The notes beneath the pieces are model-generated. The model saw nothing but the letters and a program-made list of their open reading frames with translations, was not told the DNA's origin and searched no databases. Source: Kibdelosporangium banguiense (GTDB taxonomy: Bacteria > Actinomycetota > Actinomycetes > Mycobacteriales > Pseudonocardiaceae). From it: a stretch of DNA of 64,000 nt. Shown here in pieces: positions 27,593-39,800 of this stretch (positions are counted from its first letter, which is position 1; each line of letters begins with the position of its first letter). The stretch lies in contig NZ_JAGINW010000001.1 in the NCBI RefSeq assembly GCF_017876405.1, positions 1,811,203 through 1,875,202 on the forward strand, written 5' to 3'. The position numbers and the translations under genes were made by a program.

Positions 27593-28438
27593 CTATTTCC
27601 GGAAACGCCAGGTCTTGCTGTCGAACAACAGGCAGATACTCGGCGACAACACCACCACGCGCAGGGTGCCGTCACGCTCGTCGTAGTCGATCCCCTCGAC
27701 CTCGAAGTTGCCGCCACACCCGCTTTCCTGCGGCAACGCGCCGAGTGCCGTGACCTGACCGGAGACGTCACTACCGCTCAGCGCACCGGCGAGATCCACT
27801 TGCAGCAACGGTTTCTTGATTCCGAACAGCGATCCCTCAGGGTCGTCGGACGAGCAGAGCAGCTGCGTCGGCGAGGTGAAATCGCACCCCTGAACATCCC
27901 GGACCGGCCTGTTTAGACGAATGGCGAACGCGTACGGAAGATTCTGCGCCGGCGTTGTGAAAGCGATGCCCGGCATCGGATGGACGATCAGCCGGGTCAT
28001 GGTTCCCCATTCACCCGCGACCATCCACCGGCCGTCCGGGGACACGGCGGCGAACGAGTTGTTGTTGGCCTCCCAGGATTCCAGTGCGTGCTGGTATTCC
28101 GACCAGGTGCCGTTGGGGGCCTGGACCCGGAAGAGTTTCGCGCCCCGGTCGTCACGCTGGTACGGCTCGACGTAGAAGCCTTGCCCCGCACCCGGGTCGC
28201 CGACGTGGTTCCAGCCGCGGCTGGACACTCCGGCAGGGATCGTGCCGACCCCGGTATAGCGGATGATCGTCTCATTGGGACGAACGATCGTGGCCAGCCC
28301 CTGGCTCTCGTCCAGTGGCCGCGCCCGATCCGAGCCGATCGGATTCCACGGCCCGATCGGCGACGCTGCCTGCGCGATGCCCGGGACCAGTGCCGTGATC
28401 ATGGTCGCCAGGACGGCGACGATGCCTGCTCTGCGCAT
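27593..28438 (-). CDS. Secreted protein of unknown function
   Basis: 281 residues from ATG 28438. The signal peptide is MRRAGIVAVLATMITALVPG, cut after AQA. The mature part has beta-propeller-like strands (AAVSPDGRWMVAGEWG) and four or more Cys that may form disulfides. I do not recognise the family beyond actinobacterial secreted proteins. The longer upstream reading frame has no support. Confidence 0.7.
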   Translation of the reverse strand: MRRAGIVAVLATMITALVPGIAQAASPIGPWNPIGSDRARPLDESQGLATIVRPNETIIRYTGVGTIPAGVSSRGWNHVGDPGAGQGFYVEPYQRDDRGAKLFRVQAPNGTWSEYQHALESWEANNNSFAAVSPDGRWMVAGEWGTMTRLIVHPMPGIAFTTPAQNLPYAFAIRLNRPVRDVQGCDFTSPTQLLCSSDDPEGSLFGIKKPLLQVDLAGALSGSDVSGQVTALGALPQESGCGGNFEVEGIDYDERDGTLRVVVLSPSICLLFDSKTWRFRK

Positions 28439-28514
28439 AGGCCCTGTGTACCTGGCGTATCTGTCGTTCCGATAGCCGCCACATGAACCATATTCACGTT
28501 TTATCGGTCGGCTT

Positions 28515-29516
28515 TCACTGCGGCTGACTCGGCCTGGCCAGGCGCAACGCGGCGTCCAGTTCGGCGTGCGCCTGCGGATGCTCGGCCCACCACTTGGTGA
28601 AGTGCGGATTGCGATCCACCACCGCGCGGTACGCGTGGGCCGCGCACGCGAAAGCCTCATGAGCCCGTCCGGCGACCAGGCCGTCGGTCCGGGTGGCCAG
28701 CATGACCCGGATCGAGATGGGATCACCACGAAGAGGCCGGATGGCAATACCGTCCCAGTTACGCGACGCGGGCGAGGCCAGCGACACGGCACCCGCGGAC
28801 ACGAGCGCCCGCGCCGCGCCGGTCTCGATCACGTGATGGGTGATCCGCGGTGTGAAGCCAAGCGCGGCGCAGGCGGTGTGCAACTGCATGCGCGCGCTGT
28901 CGTAGTCGGGAGGGAGCGCGACCCAGTCGTACTTCTCCAGCTCGGCAAGTGGAATCGTCTCGTACGAGGCAAGCGGGCTCTCCTCGGAGACAGCGACGAA
29001 CTGCGGTTCGTGCAGCAACGTCCGCACCTCGACGCCGGTGAGCCTGCGCCGGTCCACACCTTCGAAGTAGTCGAAGACCGCCAGATTGGCGCGTTTGGAC
29101 ACCAGCATGTCCAGCAGGCTCTGCCAGGACCAGTCGATCTCGGTGCGGACCTCGGTACACCGGAACCGTGCCCGGAGCTCTTCGACGAGCTGGCTGACCC
29201 ACAGCATGGGCATGGCCGCGGCGACGAACGGCCCCTGGGAGGGCACGCTCGCGCGCTCCCGTGCGGAAGTCAGCAGCTGGGAAAGATCTTCGAGCACGAC
29301 GTGCGCGGAGCGGATCACGTACCGGCCCAGGTCGGTCGGGATGCTGCCGGCCGGGGTGCGCTCGAAGAGCTGCCCACCCACCAAGCGTTCGACCGATCTC
29401 AGCTGAGCGCTCAGGGCAGGCTGGGTGAGACCAAGGCGGGCTGCGGCCTTGGTCACACTGCCTTCCTCGGCGATCGCACAGACCGCTCGCAGGTGGCGAA
29501 GTTCCAACTCAGCCAT
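28515..29516 (-). CDS. LysR-family transcriptional regulator
   Basis: 333 residues from ATG 29516 (MAELELRHLRAVCAIAEEG). The helix-turn-helix includes SVTKAAARLGLTQPALSAQL, and the C-terminal effector domain is normal. The C-terminus has an extra segment (NPHFTKWWAEHPQAHAELD). It is divergent from the MFS gene at 29827, its most likely target. Confidence 0.88.
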   Translation of the reverse strand: MAELELRHLRAVCAIAEEGSVTKAAARLGLTQPALSAQLRSVERLVGGQLFERTPAGSIPTDLGRYVIRSAHVVLEDLSQLLTSARERASVPSQGPFVAAAMPMLWVSQLVEELRARFRCTEVRTEIDWSWQSLLDMLVSKRANLAVFDYFEGVDRRRLTGVEVRTLLHEPQFVAVSEESPLASYETIPLAELEKYDWVALPPDYDSARMQLHTACAALGFTPRITHHVIETGAARALVSAGAVSLASPASRNWDGIAIRPLRGDPISIRVMLATRTDGLVAGRAHEAFACAAHAYRAVVDRNPHFTKWWAEHPQAHAELDAALRLARPSQPQ

Positions 29517-29762
29517 AAGTGTCCTTGATACCCCTTTTGGATGAGCGTGAGCTAGCCCCTGGAGGCGGGTTTTCGCTATCCGGCCTGTCCTGTCCTGCTC
29601 GATGGAAAGGGGTTCACACCTCGCGATCCCACCTCGCCACCGCACAGCAAGATAGGTGCCGGGCAGGACGTCGCCATCCCCGGCCCGGCAGTGCCCTGAC
29701 AGGCGTTATCACGCACGGTGTTCACAACCACCTACTGCGTGAACGGTCGATTCCGGGGGGTA

Positions 29763-29791
29763 TTGGCTTCGTGACCGTCGGCACCTACATT
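29763..29791 (+). promoter_or_regulatory. Candidate promoter of the MFS-cyclase operon
   Basis: TTGGCT (29763-29768) and TACATT (29786-29791) are separated by 17 bp, 35 bp before ATG 29827. The rest of the 310-bp gap 29517-29826 holds no gene that I can see, only G/C-rich leader sequence. Confidence 0.5.
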
Positions 29792-29826
29792 GAGTAGGAC
29801 ATCACGAACTTCCGGTGACGGGGAGC

Positions 29827-31053
29827 ATGGGGCAGTTGGCGCAGCGGTCTGGCTTCAGGTCGGCCTTCGGCGTAGGTGAGTTCCGTGCGCTGTGGGCGGC
29901 AGAAGCGCTTTCCCAGATCGGAGACCAGCTCGCCCGGGTCGCACTGTCCGTGCTCGTCTACGCCAGGACGAACTCGGCCGTGCTGGCCGCACTCACCCTC
30001 GCGTTGAGCTTCACCCCGTCGTTCCTCGGCTCGGCGCTGCTCTCCGGCCTGGCCGACCGGTATCCACGGCGTGAGGTCATGATCGTCTGTGACCTGATCT
30101 CCGCGTCGCTGGTGATCGTGATGTCGATCAGCGGGATGCCGATCGCGATCGTCTGCCTGGCGATGGCCGGGGTCGCCCTGGTGGGCGGCCCGTTCAAATC
30201 CGCCCGGCTCGCGCTGTTGCCCGAAGTGCTGTCCGGCGAGACGTATGTCGCCGGTCTCGCGGTGCGCAGCATCACGATTCAAACGGCCCAGCTGCTGGGG
30301 TTCCTGCTCGGCGGGATCGTCGTCGCGCTGATCAATCCATACCTCGCACTCGCCGTCGACGCCCTCACGTTCCTCGTTTCCGCGGCGCTTGTCCGGCTAT
30401 TCGTGCCATATCGCCCCGCGCCGCAACAAATCAGTCAGCGCCGGACTTTCTGGGCATCCACCGTGCATGGCGCCCGCATCATCGCGGGCATTCCGGGATT
30501 GCGTGCGCTGTACGTTCTGACCATGCTCGCCGGTTTCTACATCGGACCGGAGGGCCTCGCCGCGCCGTGGGCCGCGGAGCTCGGCGAGTCGACGAAGGTG
30601 GTCGGCCTGCTGATGGGCGCGCCCGCGGCCGGCCTGATCATCGGGACCTGGCTCTACACCAAACTGATCAGCCCGGAGCTGCGGCTACAGCTGATCGGGC
30701 CGCTGGCCACCATGGCCGGGCTGATGCTGATCTTCTGCGCGTTCGAGCCCGGGTTGTGGACCTCGCTGATGTTCCTGCTGCTGAGCGGTGTCTTCACCGC
30801 GTATCAGGTACAGATCGGGGCCACGTTCGCCACGTCCGCACCCGCCGACAGCCGGGCGCAGGTCATGGGCCTGCTCAACTCGGGTGTCCTGACCGCACAA
30901 GGGCTCGGCGTCCTGCTCGCCGGATTCCTCGCCGAGGAGATCGGCGTCGCACACACGGTTGCTGTCGCAGGGGCGATCGGAGTGGTGATCGCACTCCCTG
31001 CGGCGGCGACCTGGAGCAGGGCCACCGCCGCCCGGGAAACTGCAGCCGGATAA
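29827..31053 (+). CDS. MFS transporter (enterobactin-exporter-like), copy 1
   Basis: 408 residues, about 12 helices, from ATG 29827 with GGGGAGC upstream. Landmarks are GEFRALWAAEALSQIGDQLAR, LADRYPRREVMI (motif A) and GPFKSARLALLPE. It exports an unknown compound. Its paralogue at 33796-35010 shares FRA(L/I)W.AE, GDQLAR(V/I)ALSVLV and GLADRYPRR. It is followed by a diguanylate cyclase on the same strand. Confidence 0.9.
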   Translation: MGQLAQRSGFRSAFGVGEFRALWAAEALSQIGDQLARVALSVLVYARTNSAVLAALTLALSFTPSFLGSALLSGLADRYPRREVMIVCDLISASLVIVMSISGMPIAIVCLAMAGVALVGGPFKSARLALLPEVLSGETYVAGLAVRSITIQTAQLLGFLLGGIVVALINPYLALAVDALTFLVSAALVRLFVPYRPAPQQISQRRTFWASTVHGARIIAGIPGLRALYVLTMLAGFYIGPEGLAAPWAAELGESTKVVGLLMGAPAAGLIIGTWLYTKLISPELRLQLIGPLATMAGLMLIFCAFEPGLWTSLMFLLLSGVFTAYQVQIGATFATSAPADSRAQVMGLLNSGVLTAQGLGVLLAGFLAEEIGVAHTVAVAGAIGVVIALPAAATWSRATAARETAAG

Positions 31054-31169
31054 TAATTCCGGCAGCCGCCGGACAGAAGTATCAGAACTCGATCGAGCGC
31101 ATGATCGGTACCTCTCTCACAGCATTTGGTACGGCTCTAAGAGTGTAGCGTGAAGGCGTCGGTGTTCCA

Positions 31170-32448
<1,279 letters not shown>

Positions 32449-32465
<17 letters not shown>

Positions 32466-33699
32466 CGCTGCGGTTGCGGCCGGCATCCTTGGCTTCATAC
32501 AGGGCAAGATCGGCCGCGTGCAGCAGGTCGTCCAGCGTGCTGTTCCCGTCATCGCGGGCCGAGATCCCGATCGACACCGAACAGTCCATAGTGGACCTCG
32601 GAGCGTTTTCGGCGACCCGGCGGCGGATCCGCTCGGCGATGGCCATGGCGTCCGTCGCCGTGGTCGCGGGCAGGAATACCACGAACTCGTCGCCGCCGTA
32701 GCGTCCGACGACATCGCTTGCCCGGACTTCTGCTTTCAGGGTGCCGGCGACCGCGCGCAGGACCTCGTCCCCGACAAGGTGGCCGTACTCGTCGTTGACC
32801 CGCTTGAAGTGATCGATATCGATCATCAGCAGGCCGGCGGACGGGCTGCGCCTGGTCAGCGCCATGGTCACCGACTCCGCCCAGGCGTCCGCCTTCAGCA
32901 AGCCTGTCTTGCCGTCCGCCCGCGCCTTCTCACGCAGATGCCGGATGAGCACGCTGCGGTGCAGAACCAATGTGATCGCCGTGATCAGCAGCACGGCTAT
33001 CGGCCAGTCCACGACCGCCCATGCCATCAGCACACCCAGCCCGATGGTCGCCGCTTCCAGCGCGTAGTCGCCGGGCTCGGCCAGCGCCTCCCGCAGGCGG
33101 GCGCCGGGCATGGTGCTGAGTACCGCGGTCGTGATCAGCACGGTGTTGATCAACAGGAACAGACAGCCCGCGGCGACCACCACCGCGAAACCGGTCGGAC
33201 TCCTGGTCGTGTCCGCGAAACTCTGGTGCCCCGCCTCTGCCAGGAACAGGTACGCCGCCTGCCCTGAGAGCACGGTCGCCGACACACTGAAAACCTGGCG
33301 ATAAACAATTCTCCGGCCGACCCGGAACCACAGCGCGGTATAGCAGGTGACGATCACTATCGCGGCGAGTCCCGGATGCAACAACAGAACCGCGGCAAAG
33401 GTCCACACCGAGTTCGCATCCAGATGTGGTGTGCTCGTCCGTACGCGCGGTTCCCGTTCAATGGGACGCGACGCCTCCGTATAGAGCACGACGCCGATCA
33501 TCAACATCCCGAAAACGAACCAGTTGGCCTGGTCGATCGGAGTCCATGCGAACGAATAAGCGACTCCCCCGGCCGCGATCAGATCGACTGCCAGCACATA
33601 GCCGATCAGTGATCTCCCCACGTCCCACAGCTGCCACCGGCTGACTTGTTCCGTCAGCCGGATCGATCGATTACGCCGAAACCCTCCAAAGCCGATCAT
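32449..33699 (-). CDS. Membrane diguanylate cyclase, copy 2
   Basis: 416 residues. The plan is the same as copy 1: membrane sensor of about six helices, then GGDEF (335-339) with I-site RASD (326-329) and LMIDIDHFKRVNDEYGHLVGDEVL. The sensor keeps the shared pattern PH..(A/M).SVW.FA, so the two are paralogues including the sensor. Both genes converge with overlapping ends. Confidence 0.92.
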
Positions 33700-33795
33700 C
33701 TGACACTCCCCCCGGTAGTACTAAAAAAGTAACCGGGTATACACAATTTGTCACGCCGGTATCCGAGCGACCCACATGCAAAGTTGATCAGAGCG

Positions 33796-35010
33796 TCACG
33801 ACGACAATGGTTGCGCCTGCCGGGCCCGATGCCAGGCGAGTGCCGCAGGAACTGCTGAGACCACTCCGGCGGCGGCTATCCCGGCGACCGTGAGCGAAGC
33901 CGATCCGGCGACAGCGACCAGTACCGCACCCGTCAACAGGCCGATTCCCTGTACGGCGATCAGTCCCGCACCGGCGAGGCCGAATGCCTGTCCGCGTTCG
34001 GCGTCCGGAACCAGTCGCATGAACGTCGCCGCGGCGGTGATCTGATAGGCGGCACAGGCGCCGGAAATGATCAGCAGCGCCATTGTGATGATCAGTCCGG
34101 GCTTGAACGCATATCCGAGCAACGGCACGATCGCGAACAAAGCCAGCAGCCCGACCAGACGCAGCCGGAGATCCGCAGGCACCCAGCGCGACCAGATCGA
34201 GGCGCCGATCACGATCCCTGCCGGGTGCGCTGCCAGCAGAAACCCCGCGGTGACCGGACCGCCGCCGATCTCCGCGGCGTACGGCACAGCGAGTCCTTCC
34301 GGGACAATGACAAATCCGGCGAGCCACGCGAGCGTGACCAATGATCGCAATCTCGGATCCCGCCAGATAGTGCGGACCCCGGCTTTCAGCCGGTGCAGCG
34401 CGGGCTCGTTCCGCTCGGTGGTCCCCGCCGCCTGCCGTGGCCGGACACCGAATCGGATGATCAAAGCGGAGATCGCGAAACTGATCGCGTTCACCGCCAG
34501 CGCCCGGTGCGCGCCGAGCAGGCCGATCATCACACCGCCGCCCGCAAAACCGATCAACTGCCCGGCCTGGCCGCTCACCTGGCGAATGGACTGACCGATC
34601 TCATATCGATCATCAGTCAGCACATTCGGCAGTATCGCGGCCTGTGCCGCGGTGAATGGCGCGTTCAGCAACTGCACCGCGACCACAAGCGCGGCCAATA
34701 CGGCCAAAGGGGTACCTGGAATGGCCATCAGGGCGACAAGCACTGCCCTGCTGACGTCCGCTGTCACCATCACCGCACGTCGCGGATAGCGATCCGCGAG
34801 GCCGCCGAGCAATGGCCCGGCAATGAGATCAGGCAGGTAGGTCAGCGCATACGTCAACGCGGGCAGGGAGGCGGAATTCGTGCGCTCGAAAACAAGGACG
34901 GACAAGGCGATCCTGGCGAGTTGATCACCGAAGACGGACTGCAGTTCGGCCAGCCAGATCGCCCGGAACTCCCCGACCGCGAGTGTGCCGCGAAACGTCG
35001 CAGCAACCAC
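33796..35010 (-). CDS. MFS transporter, copy 2
   Basis: 404 residues from GTG 35010, with GAAGGGA upstream. It is paralogous to the MFS at 29827 (GEFRAIWLAELQSVFGDQLA, LADRYPRRAVMV). It lies 96 bp upstream of cyclase copy 2 on the same strand, mirroring the arrangement on the other side. Substrate unknown. Confidence 0.88.
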   Translation of the reverse strand: MVAATFRGTLAVGEFRAIWLAELQSVFGDQLARIALSVLVFERTNSASLPALTYALTYLPDLIAGPLLGGLADRYPRRAVMVTADVSRAVLVALMAIPGTPLAVLAALVVAVQLLNAPFTAAQAAILPNVLTDDRYEIGQSIRQVSGQAGQLIGFAGGGVMIGLLGAHRALAVNAISFAISALIIRFGVRPRQAAGTTERNEPALHRLKAGVRTIWRDPRLRSLVTLAWLAGFVIVPEGLAVPYAAEIGGGPVTAGFLLAAHPAGIVIGASIWSRWVPADLRLRLVGLLALFAIVPLLGYAFKPGLIITMALLIISGACAAYQITAAATFMRLVPDAERGQAFGLAGAGLIAVQGIGLLTGAVLVAVAGSASLTVAGIAAAGVVSAVPAALAWHRARQAQPLSS

Positions 35011-35141
35011 AGGTATCCCTTCGTTTCGCGTCACCGCAAACCCGAACACCAGGCACGGTACTCGTCATGAGCACGATTCGCCGTCGACCGGCCGACATAA
35101 ATCAATGTCGCAAACAGATGCCCGCCGGATAGTCTCACGGA

Positions 35142-36143
35142 ATGCTCCCCTTGGACCAAGAGGTCGACAGGATCACGGCCGAGATCGGATTCGCCGGTGT
35201 GGTGTCGGTCGACCGCGGCGGGCGAATCGAATTCGCCAGGGCGTACGGCCTGGCCCATCGCGGCCGGGACATCGCCAACACCATGGACACCAGGTTCGCG
35301 ATCGCCAGCGGCACCAAGGGACTGACCGCGCTCACCGTGATGAGCCTGATCGAGGAAGGCAGGTTGTCGCTGTCGACCACGGCCAGGTCGATCCTCGGGG
35401 ACGATCTCCCGCTCATCGACGACGCTGTGACCGTGGAACACCTGCTGGGGCACCGTTCCGGGATCGGCGACTTCCTCGACGAGGACGACGTCGACCACGA
35501 CATCGCCGCCTACATGCTCCCTGCGCCACCTCAGGACCTCGCTGACACCGAGCAGTACCTCCCGGCGCTCGACGGACATCCGCACAAGTTCGCGCCAGGA
35601 ACCGGCTTCTCGTACTGCAATGGCGGATACGTGGTGCTGGCGCTGATCGCGGAACGGGTGACCGGAATCGAGTTCCATTCGCTGGTACGTCAACGGGTCT
35701 GCGTCCCGGCCGGGATGGACTCGACCGAGTTCCTGCGCAGCGACGAGCCGTGCTCCCGGACCGCGCTCGGCTACATGAAAATCGACGGCAGCTGGCGGAC
35801 CAACGTCTTCCACCTACCGGTACGCGGCAGCGGTGACGGCGGGATCTACTCGACCACAGGCGACTTCACCAGGTTCTGGGCGGCGTTGTACGCGGGGAAG
35901 ATCGTTTCATCGGTTGATTTGATGACCCAGCGGCACAGCGAGTCCCCTCAGGACAAGTCGCACTACGGCCTCGGATTCTGGCTGCCCACGGGGAAGAACA
36001 CCGTGATGCTCGAGGGCTACGACGCGGGTGTGTCCTTCCGCAGCACCTACACCCCGGCCTCGCAGTTGACGTACACCGTGATCTCCAACAGTTCGGAGGG
36101 TGCATGGCCGATCACGCGGCGGCTGTCGGAGATCCTCGACTAG
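35142..36143 (+). CDS. Serine hydrolase, beta-lactamase/class C family
   Basis: 333 residues, no signal peptide. SxxK is SGTK (IASGTKGLTALTVM) and YxN is YCN (FSYCNGGYVVL). The third KTG/HxG motif is not clear; the matching region reads LEGYDAGVSF. This pattern fits EstB-like esterases or D-aminopeptidase-like cytoplasmic members rather than a true beta-lactamase. The stop overlaps the next convergent gene by 4 bp. Confidence 0.85.
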   Translation: MLPLDQEVDRITAEIGFAGVVSVDRGGRIEFARAYGLAHRGRDIANTMDTRFAIASGTKGLTALTVMSLIEEGRLSLSTTARSILGDDLPLIDDAVTVEHLLGHRSGIGDFLDEDDVDHDIAAYMLPAPPQDLADTEQYLPALDGHPHKFAPGTGFSYCNGGYVVLALIAERVTGIEFHSLVRQRVCVPAGMDSTEFLRSDEPCSRTALGYMKIDGSWRTNVFHLPVRGSGDGGIYSTTGDFTRFWAALYAGKIVSSVDLMTQRHSESPQDKSHYGLGFWLPTGKNTVMLEGYDAGVSFRSTYTPASQLTYTVISNSSEGAWPITRRLSEILD

Positions 36144-36505
36144 AGGTGCGGAAACGGGTCGATCGGCACGAGATTGGTGATCTCCGCGTCGGCCGCCCGG
36201 ACCACGGAGACGTACTCGTCGTCGATCTCCAGCAACAGCGGGCCGATCGTGACTGTCGGGGATAACGACCCGTACAGCTCGACTGGCCCGAGCTTCGTGT
36301 GCCTCGGATATGTTGCCCACACGGCAGATGGCCGGTTCCGCCGGAACCAGCGGCAGCTCAGCAGGGTGACCGTGGTGTCGGTGACCGCGATGATGAAGTC
36401 CGAGCGGCACTGCGCCAACGACGTCGCCGGGAAGACGTAGTGCAGCCCGTCACCCTCGGGCAGAAACGCACGGCATCTCGCGCGAACAACGGCTGACAAG
36501 GGCAT
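36140..36505 (-). CDS. Conserved hypothetical protein
   Basis: 121 residues from ATG 36505 (MPLSAVVRARCRAFLPEGD). LHYVFPATSLAQCRSDFIIAVTD and PVELYGSLSPTV suggest a small beta-rich cytoplasmic protein of the type often annotated as hypothetical in actinobacteria. No catalytic motif is visible. Confidence 0.6.
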   Translation of the reverse strand: MPLSAVVRARCRAFLPEGDGLHYVFPATSLAQCRSDFIIAVTDTTVTLLSCRWFRRNRPSAVWATYPRHTKLGPVELYGSLSPTVTIGPLLLEIDDEYVSVVRAADAEITNLVPIDPFPHL

Positions 36506-36771
36506 TCGTAATCCCCTCCATCTCCTCCGGCACCAGTGTCCGCTCACCGGTCCCGCTCACTCAAGCCCCCATTTGTGCAGGTCAGCATTTATGAGCGGAT
36601 TTCACGAAAGCCGCCCGTCAATGCGCAGCTCTCCGGCTTTGACCGCGTCTGGCCTGTTCACAGGGCTGGCACAGCCGACAGTCACGCGATGCATAACGCG
36701 CGGAGCCGCATCTGGTTACGGTCCACCAAACCCGAGCTCCGCTCGCGTTCCAATGCCGAAGTGCGGGCGTG

Positions 36772-36804
36772 AAAAGGGGCCGTACCCGGCTTCGGTACGG
36801 CCCC
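36772..36804 (-). terminator. Rho-independent terminator of the glycan hydrolase gene
   Basis: Perfect 11-bp stem (GGGGCCGTACC at 36776-36786 with 36794-36804), 7-nt loop, followed on the minus strand by TTTT. It sits 18 bp after the hydrolase stop. The remaining gap 36506-36771 holds no convincing gene. Confidence 0.88.
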
Positions 36805-36821
36805 AGTAGATCTACTATTGC

Positions 36822-39800
36822 TCAGTTCCGGTTGATGGTGAACGTTGTCGTGGTGTTCTTGATGTCCTGGTGGTTGTTGCTCAGCCTCAGGTTGGTGAAC
36901 GTGACCGAGCCGACCGCCGGGCCCTGGTCGGGCTCGGGCAGTTCGTTGGCCCACAGGCCGAATCCGGACTTCGCCTCGAACTGGTCACCTGAGGGCCGCG
37001 CACCGCTGATCGACACGTTGGTCAGCAGCGAATCGGTGATGGGATTCTCCGGCCGGCCGCCGACATACCTGGTCTGGAACATGATCCCGCTGTAGGTCGG
37101 ATCGACGATGTCCACATCGGACACACGGATCGCCCGGTAGAGCGTGCTGGCCGAGAACATCCAGATCGCGCCGAAGGTCTGCTGGCCCCAGAAGTGGCCA
37201 CCGGCCCGCACCAGCGAGATGTTCTGGAAGTTCGTCGGCCCCGGCCCGAAGTCCTCCATCGGGTAGCCGAAGTTCAGCGAGCTGATAGTGACACCCGAGT
37301 AGGTCAGTGTGTCGGCGATGTACATGTTGCGGAAGGTGTTGTTCTGCCCGCCGTACACAGCCAGGCCTGCGGCACGCCAGGTCGTCAGGGAGGTCAGGTT
37401 CTCGTACACGTTGCCGCTCTGACCGCTGCCGCCCAGGTCGGTCGCTGCGAAGAGAGCGAAGCTGTCGTCACCGGTCGACCTGGCTTCGACGTTGGTGACG
37501 CGGTTGTTCTTGCTGCCATTGGTCATGTTCACGCCGTCGGCCCACATGTCCCGGATGCGCGAGTTGGAGATCGTGACGTTCTGCACCTTCGCACCCCAGA
37601 ACAGGCACACCATGTGCTCCGACCAGACGTTGTCGATGGTCAGGCCGTTCACACCGTCGGCGTCGAACACCTTGCCCGGCCCGTCGGCCCGGATGACGTA
37701 GTTGCCGAAGTAGGCGAACCCTTCGAACTTCGAACTGCCGGCCGCGGCTTCCACCCGGAACCCGATGTCGGTGCCCTCCTGGCCGGTGGGCGCGACGAAC
37801 CTGGTGAACCATGGCCCGGCGCCGACCACGTGCACCGGCTTGCCGTACACCTGGAACTTGCCGCCGGTCTGGTAGTCGCCGGTTGGCAGATACACGCCAA
37901 CCAGGGCGCCGGTGGTGTCCATCCGAACGCGGTCGAGGGCGTTCTGCACGTCCTGGTGGGAGAACCCGGACGGCACGGCGTACTTCGCCGGATCAGGGTT
38001 TCCCGCCACCGTGGCCTGCTCGAAGTTGACGAAGTCGATGGCGTAGGTGCTTGTGTTGGACGCCGTCTTCTGCAGGCGAATCTTGCTGCCGGCCTGCACA
38101 GTCGTGCCGAGCAGGACGCTGGCCTCGTCGTAGATGTGGCGTGGACCTCCGGCACCTGGCGAGTTGCCTGGGCCGGCCTCGTTGCCGTAGAGCCACGAAT
38201 ACCTTGAGGTCAGGGTGATGGACTTGAGGAATGTGCCGTCGACGAAGATGTCCAAAGTGGAATTTATGCCACCGCCGCCCGGTGCGTCCGGGATCGAGAA
38301 CCGGGTGACCAAGGTGTTGGTCGGCCGCCGCGCGGTGAATTCCACCGAGGCACCAGTGCTGTTCAGCGTAACCGCCCGACGGCCGGACGCCTCACCGGCA
38401 AGGTCACCAATTGTCCTGTTGGGACCGACAATCGATGCGCCTCCTGCGACTACACCAGTCTCAGCTTCGTAGTGGTCGTATGGCATGTTCGCGCCACGCC
38501 CGACGAACAGGGATTGCGTACTGGTGTTGTTGCCCTGCTTGACAGGCAACTCGTTGCCGTCATTGGCGATGACAGTCCGGATGGTGTACCGGCCGTTGGC
38601 CGCCGTCCAGGTGCCGAGAGCCACGGGTGCCGTCATGGCACCTGCGGCGATCACGCCATTGTGTGCACCGCTGAGGTTGGCCACGACGGCACCCGTGTCT
38701 GCGTTCACCACCTGCAAGGTGACGTTGTGTGCGCCGCCTGCCGAGTCGACCGTGCCCTGGTTCTTGATGGCGACCGAGAAGCTGACGGCATTGCCCGGCG
38801 AGGGATTGTCCGGCGTCCAGCCGACCGGCGACGCAATCAGGTCCGAAGTAGACACCGGGTTGACGGTGAGCGAGGACGTGAGGGTGTTGTTGGCTTCGTT
38901 CTGTTCGAGGACCCGGTTGGTCTCGTCGACCTTTGCGATCAGCTGGTACGAACCCGCTGTCTGGGCGCCGATGTTCGCCGACACCGTCGCGGACGCACCA
39001 ACCGCCAGCGCACCCACCTGCGCGGTACCGACCTTGGTCGTGCCGAGGTAGAAGTTCAGATCAGTGGCACCGGCCGCGGCCACGCCGGCGTTACGCACCA
39101 CGGCGCTTGCCGTGATCGAGTCCGTCTCCACCGGCGATGCCGGGGTCCACGACGAACTCGTGATCGTCAGGTCCGGGTTCGGCGCTGCGACCCCGATGAC
39201 CTGGAACTCTGCCGCCTGACCACCGCCCGCACCCGAGTTCGCGGTAATCCGCAGCTGCACGTCCGCGACACGTGCCGCGACCGGGATCGTGACGGAATTG
39301 CCTGTCGCAGGGTCGAATTGGTATGTCGTCGGCGGGATCAGACTCGTCAGCCCGGTGGCGCTCTGCTCGCGGCCGAGCACCTGGATGGTCTGCGTCCGCG
39401 GGCCCCAGATCGTCGCCGGGTTCAGCCTGATCACAACGGAAGTCGTGTCCACATTGGCACCCAGCTGGACAGTCAGGGTGTTCGGATAGGCCGCGCCCTC
39501 CCAGTATGTGTTCACGTCGTTGTCGTTGGCATTGGTCGCGACGAAGTTCTGCATGGTCGAGGACGCGGTGATCGGCTTGCCAACCGCTTGGTTCGTCCCT
39601 CCGTTGCCGTTTCCGTTGCGGGTAACGCTGTTGCTGTTCGGTGACTGGTTGCCTGCCGCGTCTTTTGCCCGCACGAAGTACGTGATCGTGGCACTGTCCG
39701 GCTGGTTGTCGGTGAAGGACGTGGCCGTCACAGTCGTTCGCAGCACGTTGTTCGCGTAGACGTCGTAGCCGGTGACACCGACGTTGTCGGTCGACGCGTT